Part shown: positions 8,119 to 20,543 of the stretch, piece by piece | Layout: each line of letters opens with the position of its first letter | Numbering within the stretch: position 1 is the first letter of the stretch | DNA from: Pseudoalteromonas rhizosphaerae | GTDB lineage: Bacteria; Pseudomonadota; Gammaproteobacteria; Enterobacterales; Alteromonadaceae | Length of the DNA stretch: 64,000 nt | NCBI RefSeq assembly: GCF_902498845.1 | Contig: NZ_CABVLM010000006.1 | Span: 186,001 to 250,000, forward strand | Reading direction: 5' to 3' | Program-made: the position numbers and the translations under genes | Notes under the pieces: model-generated | What the model was told of the DNA's origin: nothing | Databases searched by the model: none | Seen by the model: only the letters and a program-made list of their open reading frames with translations

Positions 8119-8751
8119 TTACAAAGGCTGACCAACAAATGGGGCACTCAGGCATTTTTGGCCTAAATTTTGTGCTAATGAACAAAATAGATTGGCCTCG
8201 GTATAATTTTGAAATGGCCCAACTCGTAACCCATACAAGGTAACGCCTTTATTGTGACGCTCTGTCATTACAAAATCTAATTGGCTAAATGCCTGCGGAT
8301 ATTGTTGCTGCAACCTTGCTATTTGCGTTCTCACTCTCTGTGGTTTTAAATATAGCCCAAGTTGGGCTCCTGGCAGTGAGTTGCCATACAGTGGCAGAGG
8401 GCGGTTTTCGATAGTTTTTGAGGAGTTAGCAGTATCAGGAGTCTGTATTTTTTCAGCATAATGAGCCACCGTAACATTATCTTCGCGAAGCACCGCTGGG
8501 TTTTCTGCAATATCAGTTTGAGAGGAAAGTGCCATTATTAATAGTTGCAAGTCTTCCTCCATCGCAGCTAAACGAGTAATACTCTCTTGTTGCGAGTGCC
8601 ATTGCTGAACATACTCTTTAACTTGTTGATCAGAAATTAATGCAGGCTGCTGTTCCACCGGGTTAGCATTAATACTACTGCACCCACTAAGCCAGACAGT
8701 TGCTGTAACCAACACTGTGGTATACCAAGCTTGCTTTTTAAAACACATCAT
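8119..8751 (-). CDS. SPOR-domain lipoprotein, upstream of the pilin genes
   Basis: 210 residues. The N terminus has a signal peptide ending VWLSGC with Cys24 as lipid acceptor. Residues about 40-75 are helical and Gln-rich. The final 75 residues read as a SPOR domain: QLGLYLKPQRVRTQIARLQQ, then VTLYGLRVGPFQNYTEANLF, then two cysteines nine residues apart. The layout matches the other SPOR lipoprotein in the run, so the two bracket the subunit/chaperone/usher genes. ATG 8748 directly follows ATG 8751; neither has a strong ribosome site. A role in the appendage system is inferred from conserved direction and spacing. Confidence 0.7.
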   Translation of the reverse strand: MMCFKKQAWYTTVLVTATVWLSGCSSINANPVEQQPALISDQQVKEYVQQWHSQQESITRLAAMEEDLQLLIMALSSQTDIAENPAVLREDNVTVAHYAEKIQTPDTANSSKTIENRPLPLYGNSLPGAQLGLYLKPQRVRTQIARLQQQYPQAFSQLDFVMTERHNKGVTLYGLRVGPFQNYTEANLFCSLAQNLGQKCLSAPFVGQPL

Positions 8752-8826
8752 CTGTTAGCATCACAAAATAAATAATGCCATATTATAAGCAAAGTCAGTG
8801 CCAGTTTCAGGATTTTTAAGCAATAA

Positions 8827-8849
8827 AAAAGTGCCACTAAGGCACTTTT
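8827..8849 (-). terminator. Intrinsic terminator after galU
   Basis: A perfect 9-bp stem AAAAGTGCC/GGCACTTTT with a 5-base loop. On the minus strand it is followed by further T residues, 24 bases after the galU stop. It separates galU from the SPOR/pilus run. Confidence 0.85.
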
Positions 8850-8873
8850 ATAAGTTAGGCTCAATAAATGAGC

Positions 8874-9752
8874 TTAAACTAAGGTTTTAATAAACGATTT
8901 AAGCTCATCTTTAAATTCATCACGACGCAGTGCAAATTCAATAGTGGCTTTTAAATAGCCCAACTTACTACCGCAATCATGACTACGCCCTTTTATCGCA
9001 TAAGCAGCAACAGATTCTTTTTCCATTAGCATCGCAATTGCATCTGTTAACTGAATTTCGTCGCAGGCGCCTGCGGGAGTTTTTGCAAGTAATGGCCAAA
9101 TATTTTTACTTAGCACATAACGACCTACCACAGCCAAATTTGATGGTGCGCTATGCACAGGAGGTTTTTCAACCATATTAAGGATCGCTGCGCTTTGCCC
9201 TTGTTCAAGCTTTACGTCGCCTAAATCGACCACACCAAACTTATCAACATCCTGCATAGGCACAGGCTCAACCATAATTTGGCTTTCGCCGTTTGTATTA
9301 AAGCGAGTAATCATTTCAGCTAAATTATCTTTTTTAAGATTACTTTCAACATCATCTATGATCACATCAGGTAAAATAACCACAAACGGTTCGTTACCAA
9401 TAATTGGCGCTGCACAGTTGATTGCGTGCCCTAAGCCTTTTGCTTCACCTTGGCGAACGTGAATAATTGTCACATCTTTAGGGCAAATAGCTTGTACTTC
9501 AGCAAGTAACTGACGCTTTACCCGCTTCTCTAGCGTTGCTTCTAGCTCAAAACTGGTATCAAAATGGTTTTCAATCGAGTTTTTACTCGAGTGAGTCACT
9601 AATACAATTTCTTTAATACCCGCAGCAACCGCTTCATTAACTACATATTGAATCAAGGGTTTATCTACAACAGGTAACATCTCTTTTGGAATAGCTTTAG
9701 TAGCTGGCAACATACGGGTGCCAAGTCCTGCGACTGGGATCACTGCTTTCAT
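8874..9752 (-). CDS. galU: UTP-glucose-1-phosphate uridylyltransferase
   Basis: 292 residues, the usual bacterial GalU length. It makes UDP-glucose from UTP and glucose-1-phosphate for surface polysaccharides and sugar interconversion. The nucleotide-binding signature [19 protein letters not shown] is at residues 9-27. The family motifs [13 protein letters not shown] (Mg and sugar site) and MVEKPP are present, as is the late motif [13 protein letters not shown]. It has its own terminator downstream and lies 35 bases after thyA in the same direction, so it may be read from the lgt-thyA transcript. Confidence 0.95.
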   Translation of the reverse strand: MKAVIPVAGLGTRMLPATKAIPKEMLPVVDKPLIQYVVNEAVAAGIKEIVLVTHSSKNSIENHFDTSFELEATLEKRVKRQLLAEVQAICPKDVTIIHVRQGEAKGLGHAINCAAPIIGNEPFVVILPDVIIDDVESNLKKDNLAEMITRFNTNGESQIMVEPVPMQDVDKFGVVDLGDVKLEQGQSAAILNMVEKPPVHSAPSNLAVVGRYVLSKNIWPLLAKTPAGACDEIQLTDAIAMLMEKESVAAYAIKGRSHDCGSKLGYLKATIEFALRRDEFKDELKSFIKTLV

Positions 9753-9787
9753 TATTCTCTCCTTAAAACTATGATGCTTATTAATTG

Positions 9788-10639
9788 TTACACTGAAAAC
9801 GGGTATTTAATTGCTTCATGGCATTGATAGCCATTTACCTCAAAGTCATCACGGGTGACCCACGTTTCGATATCTTCGAGTGATTTAATATTTGGATTAA
9901 TCGTCAACGTCGGTGATGCAAATGGCTCACGCTGTAACTGCACATCACGCATTAATTCCAGTTGGTTCTCATAAATATGGGCATTAACGATTTTATGGTA
10001 TGCCTTACCTGCTTTGTGGCCAGTGATCTGCGCGACCAGTGCAAGCAATACAAAACATTGAATTTGATTGAAATTCAAACCAAGTGGCACATCACAACTG
10101 CGCTGATACGAGGTTAAATAAAGCGTATCGCCAAGAAGCGAAAAAGTATGCGTGTGCATACATGGGCGCAAACACCCTAACTCAAACTCACCCGGATTAT
10201 AAAAAGTGATGATCTCGCCTCTGTCATCCACACCATTTTTAAGATTATCAATGACCTTTTTTAGCTGATCTAACGGTGTGCCATCAGGGCGTCGCCAATT
10301 ACGAGCTTGTACGCCATATACACGGCCCATGTCATCCTCACCTTGGCGGTTCGGATTACTTAACCATGCTTGGTTTTCATTAGCGTTAGCATCCCAAGTC
10401 ATACAACCTATGTCGCGAAATTGCGCAGCACTGCTATAACCACGTAAATAACCCAACAGCTCTGCGATTGCCGCTTTGTAATAACTTTTTCGGGTGGTGA
10501 TCATTGGGAACTTGTTGTTCGCAACGTCGTATTCAAGCTCCGCATTAATGACTGTTAAACAACGCGTTCCCGTACGTTTATTCTCAACCCAGATACCTTC
10601 ATCAACAATGCGCTGACATAACTCTAAATATTGTTTCAT
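9788..10639 (-). CDS. thyA: Thymidylate synthase
   Basis: 283 residues. It methylates dUMP to dTMP using methylene-tetrahydrofolate. The nucleophile lies in [10 protein letters not shown] (Cys160), followed by the canonical [14 protein letters not shown] segment for phosphate and dUMP binding. It is slightly longer than the 264-residue E. coli enzyme, matching the long ThyA type with HTHTF. It follows lgt by 14 bases, the lgt-thyA pairing conserved in gammaproteobacteria. Confidence 0.96.
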   Translation of the reverse strand: MKQYLELCQRIVDEGIWVENKRTGTRCLTVINAELEYDVANNKFPMITTRKSYYKAAIAELLGYLRGYSSAAQFRDIGCMTWDANANENQAWLSNPNRQGEDDMGRVYGVQARNWRRPDGTPLDQLKKVIDNLKNGVDDRGEIITFYNPGEFELGCLRPCMHTHTFSLLGDTLYLTSYQRSCDVPLGLNFNQIQCFVLLALVAQITGHKAGKAYHKIVNAHIYENQLELMRDVQLQREPFASPTLTINPNIKSLEDIETWVTRDDFEVNGYQCHEAIKYPFSV

Positions 10640-10653
10640 TATTCGCTTCTTTT

Positions 10654-11457
10654 TTATGCTTTACTGGCAACAGCAGGCTGTGGCTTTTTGTATGCCCATA
10701 TTATCAAACCAAGACCAGCAATGACCATTGGCAATGACAATATTTGACCCATTGATATAAAATCAGCAAACAATCCTAGTTGTGCATCTGGTTCGCGCAC
10801 ATATTCAACGCAGAATCTAAATACCCCATAGCATAGTAAAAATAATCCGCCGACACTACCCGCTGGACGTGGCTTTTTAGTAAACACATACAAAATAATA
10901 AACAGCACGAAGCCTTCTAAAAAGGCTTCATACAACTGTGAAGGATGACGCGCCAATGGCCCACCATTTGGGAATACCATAGCCCAAGGCACATCGGTAG
11001 TTCTGCCCCATAATTCTCCGTTAATAAAGTTACCAATACGTCCAGCTAAAAGGCCAACAGGCACTAGCGGTGCAACAAAATCACCCACTGCAAGTAACTG
11101 TTTTTTACGTGTCCAGGCAAACACACAAATAGCGGTTATCACCCCTAAAGTGCCACCGTGGAAAGACATACCACCTTGATCGATTCTAAATAAATACAGT
11201 GGATTTTCTAAAAAATAACTAAATTGATAAAACAGTACATAGCCAATCCGACCACCCAGAATAACCCCTAACATACCGTAGAACAGTAAATCACTGACCT
11301 CTTCTTTCGTCCAACCCGAGCCTGGTTTGGTTGCTTGCCTATTTGCCCACCACATCGCAAAAGCAAAACCAATTAAATACATTAAACCGTACCAACGTAC
11401 GCTAAGAGGACCGACAGTGAAAATGATCGGATCGATCTCTGGAAATTCAAGAGCCAT
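10654..11457 (-). CDS. lgt: Prolipoprotein diacylglyceryl transferase
   Basis: 267 residues with about seven membrane helices. It transfers diacylglycerol from phosphatidylglycerol to the lipobox cysteine of prolipoproteins. The Lgt signature [14 protein letters not shown] is at about 140-153, with the upstream SFHGG segment and the later [10 protein letters not shown]. The window encodes many lipoproteins that would depend on it. It lies 11 bases after the TauE/SafE gene and 14 bases before thyA. Confidence 0.96.
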   Translation of the reverse strand: MALEFPEIDPIIFTVGPLSVRWYGLMYLIGFAFAMWWANRQATKPGSGWTKEEVSDLLFYGMLGVILGGRIGYVLFYQFSYFLENPLYLFRIDQGGMSFHGGTLGVITAICVFAWTRKKQLLAVGDFVAPLVPVGLLAGRIGNFINGELWGRTTDVPWAMVFPNGGPLARHPSQLYEAFLEGFVLFIILYVFTKKPRPAGSVGGLFLLCYGVFRFCVEYVREPDAQLGLFADFISMGQILSLPMVIAGLGLIIWAYKKPQPAVASKA

Positions 11458-11468
11458 AAAATTAAACC

Positions 11469-12278
11469 TTAACTAAAAACCATTTGAAGCGCGATGATAA
11501 TCAGTAACACCGCGAACACTTTTTTTATCGTTGAAACGGGTAAATAATGCGTTGCTTTGGCTCCTATTGGTGCCATAAACCACGAGGTTATTACTATACC
11601 TAATAATGCCGGTAAATACACAAAACCTGCAAAGCCATGTTGTAAATCGGTTACTTGCCAACCGGCGCTGATATATCCCACAGAGCCAAATAGCGCAATC
11701 ACAATGCCACATGCTGCCGCGCAGCCTATAGCTTTTTTAATATCAACTGAAAAATAATGCAGTAGCGGCACAATTAATGCGCCGCCACCAATGCCTATTA
11801 AACCAGAAAGTCCGCCCATTATGGCGCTAACGGCTCCAATAATAGGACCGCTTGGCATAGGTTTAGTTGCTACAGGCTTATTACGAGCAGACAACACCAT
11901 ACGAGCAGCAATAAACACCACACTAACAGCAAATACAATACGTAATAACTGTTCTGGAATTAAGCTCGCGGCAAAACCACTGATCAGAGCACCAAGTCCA
12001 ACGCCAGACATAACCCAAGGCGCAATTTCCCATGGCACATTTTGATTTTTATGGTGTGCTAATGCAGATGACGTTGAAGTGAATAAAATAGAGGCAAGCG
12101 AGGTAGCAATAGCAATAACCAGTACATGATCAACCGCAACAACATTAAAATGCACTAATAATGAACTCAGTACTGGCACAATAATCAACCCACCGCCAAT
12201 GCCTAATAACCCAGCTAAAAATCCAACCACACAACCTAATAACGCGCAGCTGATAATCAGGATGACTAAATCATGCAT
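11469..12278 (-). CDS. TauE/SafE-family membrane permease
   Basis: 269 residues made of about eight hydrophobic helices. Two similar Gly-rich half-motifs, [17 protein letters not shown] near residue 19 and [17 protein letters not shown] near 155, show the internal repeat typical of TauE/SafE (DUF81) exporters. Family members move sulfite, sulfoacetate or related organic anions; the substrate cannot be read from sequence. It is inserted between ptsP and lgt. A MITE-like element occupies the gap upstream. Confidence 0.85.
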   Translation of the reverse strand: MHDLVILIISCALLGCVVGFLAGLLGIGGGLIIVPVLSSLLVHFNVVAVDHVLVIAIATSLASILFTSTSSALAHHKNQNVPWEIAPWVMSGVGLGALISGFAASLIPEQLLRIVFAVSVVFIAARMVLSARNKPVATKPMPSGPIIGAVSAIMGGLSGLIGIGGGALIVPLLHYFSVDIKKAIGCAAACGIVIALFGSVGYISAGWQVTDLQHGFAGFVYLPALLGIVITSWFMAPIGAKATHYLPVSTIKKVFAVLLIIIALQMVFS

Positions 12279-12355
12279 CGTATACTCTTATAAATTGGAT
12301 TTATTATATGCATATACTAATCGATTATATCGAATCTTTACAGCACTCGTTTTGG

Positions 12356-12521
12356 TAATACCAATCGTGTTAAGTTATTAGCCATTTATAGCGACAGATA
12401 AATAGAGTGATAACAAGGCATAAATTTCGACATGTAGTTGTCCTACTTGAGAAATTTATAACGCAGTTAGCGCTTTATTTGGCACGCTAGAATGGTTAAA
12501 TATTTAAGTCGATTGGTATAA
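12356..12521. mobile_element. MITE-like element with imperfect terminal inverted repeats
   Basis: The left end TAATACCAATCGTGTTAAG and the right end, read in reverse complement, TTATACCAATCGACTTAAA match over about 20 bases with few differences. The 166 bp between them contain no gene and include smaller inverted segments around the words CATAAATTT and AAATTTATA. The right end touches the ptsP stop codon. Size and ends fit a non-autonomous miniature inverted-repeat element; no transposase is in the window. Confidence 0.65.
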
Positions 12522-14795
12522 CTAAGAAGCCTGATTTTGGGTATAAAATAATTCACCAAGTTGATGCTCAATCATAAAATTACGCGTTAACCTAAGCACT
12601 TGTTTTGCAGTAGATTGTGCTAAACACTCCGCCAGTAATGCTTCCATATCGCTGGCTTTTAAACGTCTTAATACCCATTTAACTTTACTTAATGATGAGT
12701 AGTTCATACTCAAGCGACGATACCCCATCGCAATCAGCAGTATTGCACCTTCAGGATCGCCACCTAATTCACCACATAAACTAAAGGACATCTCATATTG
12801 CTGACACTCTTTCGCAACTTTTTGCAATACTCTTAATACCGCTGGATGATAGGGATTAAATAAATCAGCAACACGCGCATTCGAACGATCGACGGCAAGT
12901 AAGTATTGCGTCAAATCGTTACTACCTACAGAACAAAAATCTACTTTCTTAGACCATTCAGGGAGCATAAATACACTTGAAGGGACTTCTAACATTACGC
13001 CAATCTCTGGGCGTTCAATGGCTTGCTCTGGGTATTTTTCTTCCAGTTCAAAATAGGCTTGCTCTAACAATGCTAAAGATTCATCAACCTCTTCGGTACC
13101 GCTTATCATTGGCAGCATAATTTTTAAATTACCTAAACCAATGTTTGCTTTAACCATGGCTTTGAGCTGGTCTAAAAAGATCTCTGGGTGGTCCAATGTG
13201 ACACGAATACCCCGCCAGCCTAAAAATGGGTTTTCTTCTGTAATATCAAAGTAATCAAGTGCTTTATCACCACCAATATCAAGCGTACGCATCACTACAG
13301 GTTCTGGATGATAACTGGCTAATACTTCGCGATACCAATTCTCTTGTTCTATTTGTGATGGAAACTGGCCTTTTTGCATAAACCAGGCTTCAGTTCGGTA
13401 TAAGCCAACGCCATCACAGACTTTGGTGTTAGCTTTTTCAGTATTGAGTTCCAAACCAGCATTGAGCAACAAACTAATATGCTCGCCATCTAATGTCACT
13501 GCATCGCATTCTTGCTCAGCCACAAACTTGTCGTTTAATAGACTTTCTTGGTGCTGTAATTGTAAATATTCATCTTGTAGCATTTGCGAAGGCGAAATAT
13601 ATAATCGCCCTGCGTATGCATCTAAAATCATTGGTTTACCATCAAACTGCAATAGCGGTAAATCTTCAATACCCCAAATTGCAGGGATCCCCATTGCACG
13701 GGTTAAAATTGACGCATGACTATTTGCCGCACCGTTAACACTTACTACGCCAACTAAATGGCCTTTAGGCACTTCTGCAAGCATGGCTGGGGTTAAAGTA
13801 TTAGCGATCAGTACTGTATCTTTAGGATAACTTTTTACTGCGTGTTCAGTATTGACGAGATGATGCAGTACGCGCAGGCCGATATCTTTAACATCAACCG
13901 CACGCTCTTTGATATAGGGATCCTGCATGGCATTGAATTGCGAAATCAATCGTTCGATCACAATTTTCAATGCACTTTTTGCACACCAGCCTTCTTGTAG
14001 TTGTGCTTCAACATTCTGCCCTAAACTTTTTGCATCCAGTAGTTGCTGATACACCTCAAACACTGCCAACGCTTCTTTAGGGATAGAATCGCTAAGAGTC
14101 ATCGACAAGGTATTAAATTCTTTGCGGGTTGCAGCAACAGCTTGAGTAAATAAGCGGCGTTGCTCAGTACAGTTATCGTCTTTTTTTAATTCTATCGATT
14201 TAAAGTCAAGTTTCGGCAGAATAACAAACGCCTGCCCTATCGCAATTCCTGGCGCACTAGAAACCCCTTTTAGCACCGAGGTCTGATGAGAAAACTCATC
14301 TTGGCGTAGAACTTCTTTGATTTCTGCATGAGCTAATTGCGACGCTAGTTGCGCAGATAACGTAATTAAAAAGGACTCTTCATCTTGACTAAATACACGG
14401 GCAATTTTCTGTTGTACAACAATAACGCCCAGCACTTTTTTTTGATGAACTACAGGCACAGACAAAAATGCGTTGAAGCCTTCTTCATTCACTTCAGGAG
14501 AGAGTTTAAAACGGGGGTGAGACTTGGCAAAGGCAATATTAATAGGTTCTTCTCGTTGTGCTACTAAGCCAACTAAACCTTCGGTAAAACCGATTCTAAA
14601 CTTACCCACGGCTGCGGGATTAAGCCCTCTGGTTGCCATTAATACAAAATTATCTTGACTGTAATCAGCAAAATAAATGGAGCAGCACTCAGTTTTCATG
14701 GCATCTTTCACCATTTCAACAAAACATGCTAGCGCACTATCCAAACTCGCTTGTTGCGAAACGGACTCTGCAATAGCTCTGAGTGTAGCCAGCAT
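12522..14795 (-). CDS. ptsP: PEP-protein phosphotransferase, nitrogen PTS enzyme I (EI-Ntr)
   Basis: 757 residues. An N-terminal GAF sensor (about 1-160, CSIYFADYSQDNFVLMATRG) is followed by the enzyme I core. The phosphorylated histidine lies in NGAANSHASILTRAMGIPA (His360). The PEP-binding barrel is marked by GVGLYRTEAWFM, LDIGGDKALDYF and SVGSNDLTQYLLAVDR, and the proton-donor cysteine region by FSLCGELGGDP. It starts the phosphorelay EI-Ntr to NPr to EIIA-Ntr, sensing nitrogen status through glutamine and 2-oxoglutarate. It follows rppH by 17 bases, the conserved rppH-ptsP order. Confidence 0.95.
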   Translation of the reverse strand: MLATLRAIAESVSQQASLDSALACFVEMVKDAMKTECCSIYFADYSQDNFVLMATRGLNPAAVGKFRIGFTEGLVGLVAQREEPINIAFAKSHPRFKLSPEVNEEGFNAFLSVPVVHQKKVLGVIVVQQKIARVFSQDEESFLITLSAQLASQLAHAEIKEVLRQDEFSHQTSVLKGVSSAPGIAIGQAFVILPKLDFKSIELKKDDNCTEQRRLFTQAVAATRKEFNTLSMTLSDSIPKEALAVFEVYQQLLDAKSLGQNVEAQLQEGWCAKSALKIVIERLISQFNAMQDPYIKERAVDVKDIGLRVLHHLVNTEHAVKSYPKDTVLIANTLTPAMLAEVPKGHLVGVVSVNGAANSHASILTRAMGIPAIWGIEDLPLLQFDGKPMILDAYAGRLYISPSQMLQDEYLQLQHQESLLNDKFVAEQECDAVTLDGEHISLLLNAGLELNTEKANTKVCDGVGLYRTEAWFMQKGQFPSQIEQENWYREVLASYHPEPVVMRTLDIGGDKALDYFDITEENPFLGWRGIRVTLDHPEIFLDQLKAMVKANIGLGNLKIMLPMISGTEEVDESLALLEQAYFELEEKYPEQAIERPEIGVMLEVPSSVFMLPEWSKKVDFCSVGSNDLTQYLLAVDRSNARVADLFNPYHPAVLRVLQKVAKECQQYEMSFSLCGELGGDPEGAILLIAMGYRRLSMNYSSLSKVKWVLRRLKASDMEALLAECLAQSTAKQVLRLTRNFMIEHQLGELFYTQNQAS

Positions 14796-14812
14796 AATAC
14801 TGCTCCTTTATA

Positions 14813-15334
14813 TTATTTACCTTTATGGCGCCACGTATCTTTGGACTGTTCACGTTTATTAAAAGGCATCGCAAAGGGTGCGAATTCTTTCATAACACGG
14901 CGATAAACATCGCGCTTAAACGATACAACTTGCCTTACCGGATACCAATAACTTACCCACCGCCAATCATCAAATTCCGGATGATGTGTTTTTAGTAAGT
15001 TGACGTCTTCGTCTTTACAACGCAGTTTCAATAAAAACCATTTTTGCTTTTGCCCAATACACACCGGACTGGAGTCTCGGCGGATCAAACGCTTGGGCAA
15101 TTTATAACGTAACCAATGTTTTGAACTTGCGACAATTTCTACATCTTCAGGGCGCAAGCCGACTTCTTCGTGTAATTCACGAAACATGGTCTGCTCTGCT
15201 GTTTCGCCACTATCAACACCACCTTGAGGAAACTGCCAAGAATGCTGACCATAACGTCTGGCCCAAAAGACCTGTCCCTGATTATTGCAAATTACAATTC
15301 CGACATTGGCACGAAAACCTTCGGCATCAATCAC
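14813..15334 (-). CDS. rppH: RNA 5' pyrophosphohydrolase
   Basis: 173 residues. It removes pyrophosphate from 5'-triphosphate mRNA to open it to RNase E decay. The complete Nudix box lies at residues 38-60 ([20 protein letters not shown] and then VGL), with REL.EE.GL intact. The N-terminal [19 protein letters not shown] and the later [14 protein letters not shown] are standard RppH. It is the first gene of the rppH-ptsP unit, divergent from mutH across a 427-base gap. Confidence 0.95.
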   Translation of the reverse strand: MIDAEGFRANVGIVICNNQGQVFWARRYGQHSWQFPQGGVDSGETAEQTMFRELHEEVGLRPEDVEIVASSKHWLRYKLPKRLIRRDSSPVCIGQKQKWFLLKLRCKDEDVNLLKTHHPEFDDWRWVSYWYPVRQVVSFKRDVYRRVMKEFAPFAMPFNKREQSKDTWRHKGK

Positions 15335-15432
15335 CTTAGTGCCTCATTTGTAAGTCGATTTTTAATGATTGTTCCACATTACCTGCAATACGGCAAACAA
15401 TATTCAGAGTTTTACGCATCTTACTCACAGCT

Positions 15433-15524
15433 TGTGCATAACTTTAGTTTATACAGCTCATTTTGCAAACAAATCCACAATAACAGATCCAATAACTTGC
15501 CTTTTCCACAGTTTCTGTGGATAA
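15433..15524. promoter_or_regulatory. DnaA-box-like cluster in the rppH-mutH gap
   Basis: Two exact matches to the DnaA box TTATNCACA are present on the reverse strand: TGTGCATAA (15433-15441) and TGTGGATAA (15516-15524). Near matches are TTTTCCACA (15502-15510) and ATATCCACG (15699-15707). The second and third form an inverted pair around CCACAG/CTGTGG. The gap of 427 bases (15335-15761) has no gene and should carry both divergent promoters. Confidence 0.45.
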
Positions 15525-15761
15525 CATTGTTCATAGTTATGTATTTATCCCAACAAGTTTTCAACACAGCTTAAAGGCTTTGCAAATTAAACAGTTAAAA
15601 ACCATTAAATTCAATACATTAAGCTTAAAGTCAGCAAGTTTCACCTTGTCTAAAAACGCAGCGAACTATCGCTGGACAAAAAACACCCAAACGCAAAGAT
15701 ATCCACGGTTAAACTCTTTTGCTATCATGAGTCGTGAATTTATACAACCAAATAACTCGCT

Positions 15762-16433
15762 ATGAAACCGATAAAACCACATTCAATCAATGAATTAATG
15801 CAACGTGTTAGCAACATTGCAGGACTGACATTAGGCCAATTAGCAAGTCATTATCAGTTTAAAACACCTGAGCATTTATTAAAGGAGAAAGGCTGGACGG
15901 GGCAATTGATTGAATATGCATTAGGTGCTACAGCAGGTTCCAAACCTACCCCTGATTTTGAAGAGCTCGGGATTGAACTTAAAACGCTACCAATCTCATA
16001 TAAAGGCAAACCATTAGAGACCACTTTTGTGTCTGTGACACCGTTATTGAATGTCACAGGTATGACATGGCAGCAAAGTAATGTGCGTAAAAAACTCAAT
16101 CATGTCTTGTGGCTACCCATACTAGGCGAGCGCGACATTGTGCCATTTGATAGAACCATTGGTAGTGGCTTTTTATGGCAACCCTCAGCAGAGCAAGATG
16201 CGCAGTTACAGCGAGACTGGGAAGAACAAATGGAGCTGATAGCACTTGGACGTGTTGATGAGATCTCAGGGCATTTAGGGGATGCGATGCAAATTCGCCC
16301 AAAAGCAGCTAATAGCAGAATAGTAACCGATGCTATCGGTCCAAACGGGCAAATTATTAAAACCCTACCCCGAGGTTTTTATTTAAAAACCAGCTTTACA
16401 GGGCAGATTTTGAAGCAGCAATTTCAGCTTTAA
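15762..16433 (+). CDS. mutH: DNA mismatch repair endonuclease
   Basis: 223 residues, the normal length. MutH nicks the unmethylated strand at hemimethylated GATC after MutS/MutL activation. The PD-(D/E)xK core is visible as Asp65, Glu72 and Lys74 in DFEELGIELKTLP, and the conserved LETTFVSVTPL follows. Its presence implies Dam-directed repair in this organism. It is a single gene on the plus strand, followed by a REP palindrome and a terminator shared with eno. Confidence 0.95.
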   Translation: MKPIKPHSINELMQRVSNIAGLTLGQLASHYQFKTPEHLLKEKGWTGQLIEYALGATAGSKPTPDFEELGIELKTLPISYKGKPLETTFVSVTPLLNVTGMTWQQSNVRKKLNHVLWLPILGERDIVPFDRTIGSGFLWQPSAEQDAQLQRDWEEQMELIALGRVDEISGHLGDAMQIRPKAANSRIVTDAIGPNGQIIKTLPRGFYLKTSFTGQILKQQFQL

Positions 16434-16444
16434 CGCCTAAAAAT

Positions 16445-16467
16445 GCGCGAGATAAACTCGCGCCTAC
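16445..16467 (-). repeat. REP-like palindrome (GTAG head, TTTAT loop)
   Basis: On the minus strand, GTAG precedes GCGCGAG-TTTAT-CTCGCGC, a perfect 7-bp hairpin. It lies 12 bases after the mutH stop, between convergent genes, the usual place for REP elements. The same design occurs near 58 kb and many times at 42-43 kb. Confidence 0.7.
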
Positions 16468-16480
16468 AAGGCACTTAAAT

Positions 16481-16508
16481 AAAAATCCCCGCATTTGCGA
16501 GGATTTTT
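16481..16508. terminator. Bidirectional terminator between mutH and eno
   Basis: AAAAATCC pairs with GGATTTTT, with CGC/GCG inside separated by one mismatch. The A/T runs on both sides allow function for mutH (plus) and eno (minus). Confidence 0.8.
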
Positions 16509-16539
16509 CAAAAGTTTAAATCAGCTTCTTATAAAAGAA

Positions 16540-17868
<1,329 letters not shown>

Positions 17869-17916
17869 CTACTCCGACTTTATTAATTTTCCTTAATGCC
17901 GTCGGCTTTAAAAACA

Positions 17917-17945
17917 AATAAGCCGTGCATAGTGCACGGCTTATT
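17917..17945 (-). terminator. Intrinsic terminator after pyrG
   Basis: A 13-bp perfect stem AATAAGCCGTGCA/TGCACGGCTTATT with a 3-base loop. On the minus strand it is followed by a T-rich tract (TTTGTTTTT). It lies between the pyrG stop (17950) and the eno start. Confidence 0.85.
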
Positions 17946-17949
17946 CACA

Positions 17950-19599
<1,650 letters not shown>

Positions 19600-19722
19600 T
19601 CAGGAATTAAAAGGAAAAATATAGAATCAAGACGGGGCGAAATTATAGCAAAGGCACTGCCATCAATCCAGCGAAAGTTAGTAATTCTCTGCACAAAAAA
19701 CGCACTCAGCGTTTCGCATTAT

Positions 19723-20535
19723 TTACTGCTGCTTTTTTATCGCATCCCATGCGGCATCCATTTCAGCAAGGGTTGCTGTATCAAGCGATTGCCCACGCTC
19801 ACATAAATAGGCTTGTACTTTTTCAAATCGCGCTGAAAACTTATCGTTGGCGCTACGTAATAATTGCTCTGGGTCACGTTTAATATGCCGTGCTACATTA
19901 ACTGTAGCAAACAATAAATCGCCGATTTCTTCTGCACTGTGTGCTGAAAATGGATCAACGGCTAACGCTTCTTTTACTTCATCAACTTCTTCAGCCACTT
20001 TATCTAATGCACCATGATAACTAGGCCAATCAAAACCTAATCCTGCAACCCGCTGCTGAATTTTTTTGGCTTTACTCAAACTAGGCAGATTTGCAGGTAT
20101 ATTTTGCCATAATGTGTTGCTCTGCGGTTCAGCTTTTGCTGCCCGCTCCTGTGCTTTTATAGTTTGCCACTGCTCACTGAGTTGTTGTTCAGTCAGCCCT
20201 TGCTGATCGGCAAATACATGTGGATGGCGACGCACTAACTTATTATTCAGCCCAGCCATTACATCATTAAAATCAAATAACCCTTGCTCTTGTGCCAATT
20301 GCGCATAAAAAATCACTTGAAAGAGTAAATCACCCAGTTCATTTTTAAGCTCACCGAAATCACCTTTTTCAATGCAATCGGCTACCTCGTATGCTTCTTC
20401 TAAGGTATGCGGTACGATGGATGTAAAGTCTTGCTTTAAATCCCACGGGCAGCCTGTTGCTGGGTCACGTAATTTAGCCATAATGGCTAATAACTCAGTT
20501 AAGGTATTCGTCGAGGTATTAGTTGTCTGGTTCAT
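19723..20535 (-). CDS. mazG: Nucleoside triphosphate pyrophosphohydrolase
   Basis: 270 residues with two MazG-type halves. The first carries GCPWDLKQDF and the Mg-binding ELKNELGDLLFQVIFYAQLA. The second has EEIGDLLFATVNVARH. It hydrolyses NTPs to NMP and pyrophosphate and can lower (p)ppGpp effects, which fits its place 8 bases downstream of relA. E. coli uses the same arrangement. Confidence 0.95.
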   Translation of the reverse strand: MNQTTNTSTNTLTELLAIMAKLRDPATGCPWDLKQDFTSIVPHTLEEAYEVADCIEKGDFGELKNELGDLLFQVIFYAQLAQEQGLFDFNDVMAGLNNKLVRRHPHVFADQQGLTEQQLSEQWQTIKAQERAAKAEPQSNTLWQNIPANLPSLSKAKKIQQRVAGLGFDWPSYHGALDKVAEEVDEVKEALAVDPFSAHSAEEIGDLLFATVNVARHIKRDPEQLLRSANDKFSARFEKVQAYLCERGQSLDTATLAEMDAAWDAIKKQQ

Positions 20536-20543
20536 TTACATTC

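Noticed and set aside
13423..13738. Plus-strand frames antisense to ptsP
   Set aside because: They lie fully inside ptsP, whose motifs are intact; no ribosome sites or family features.
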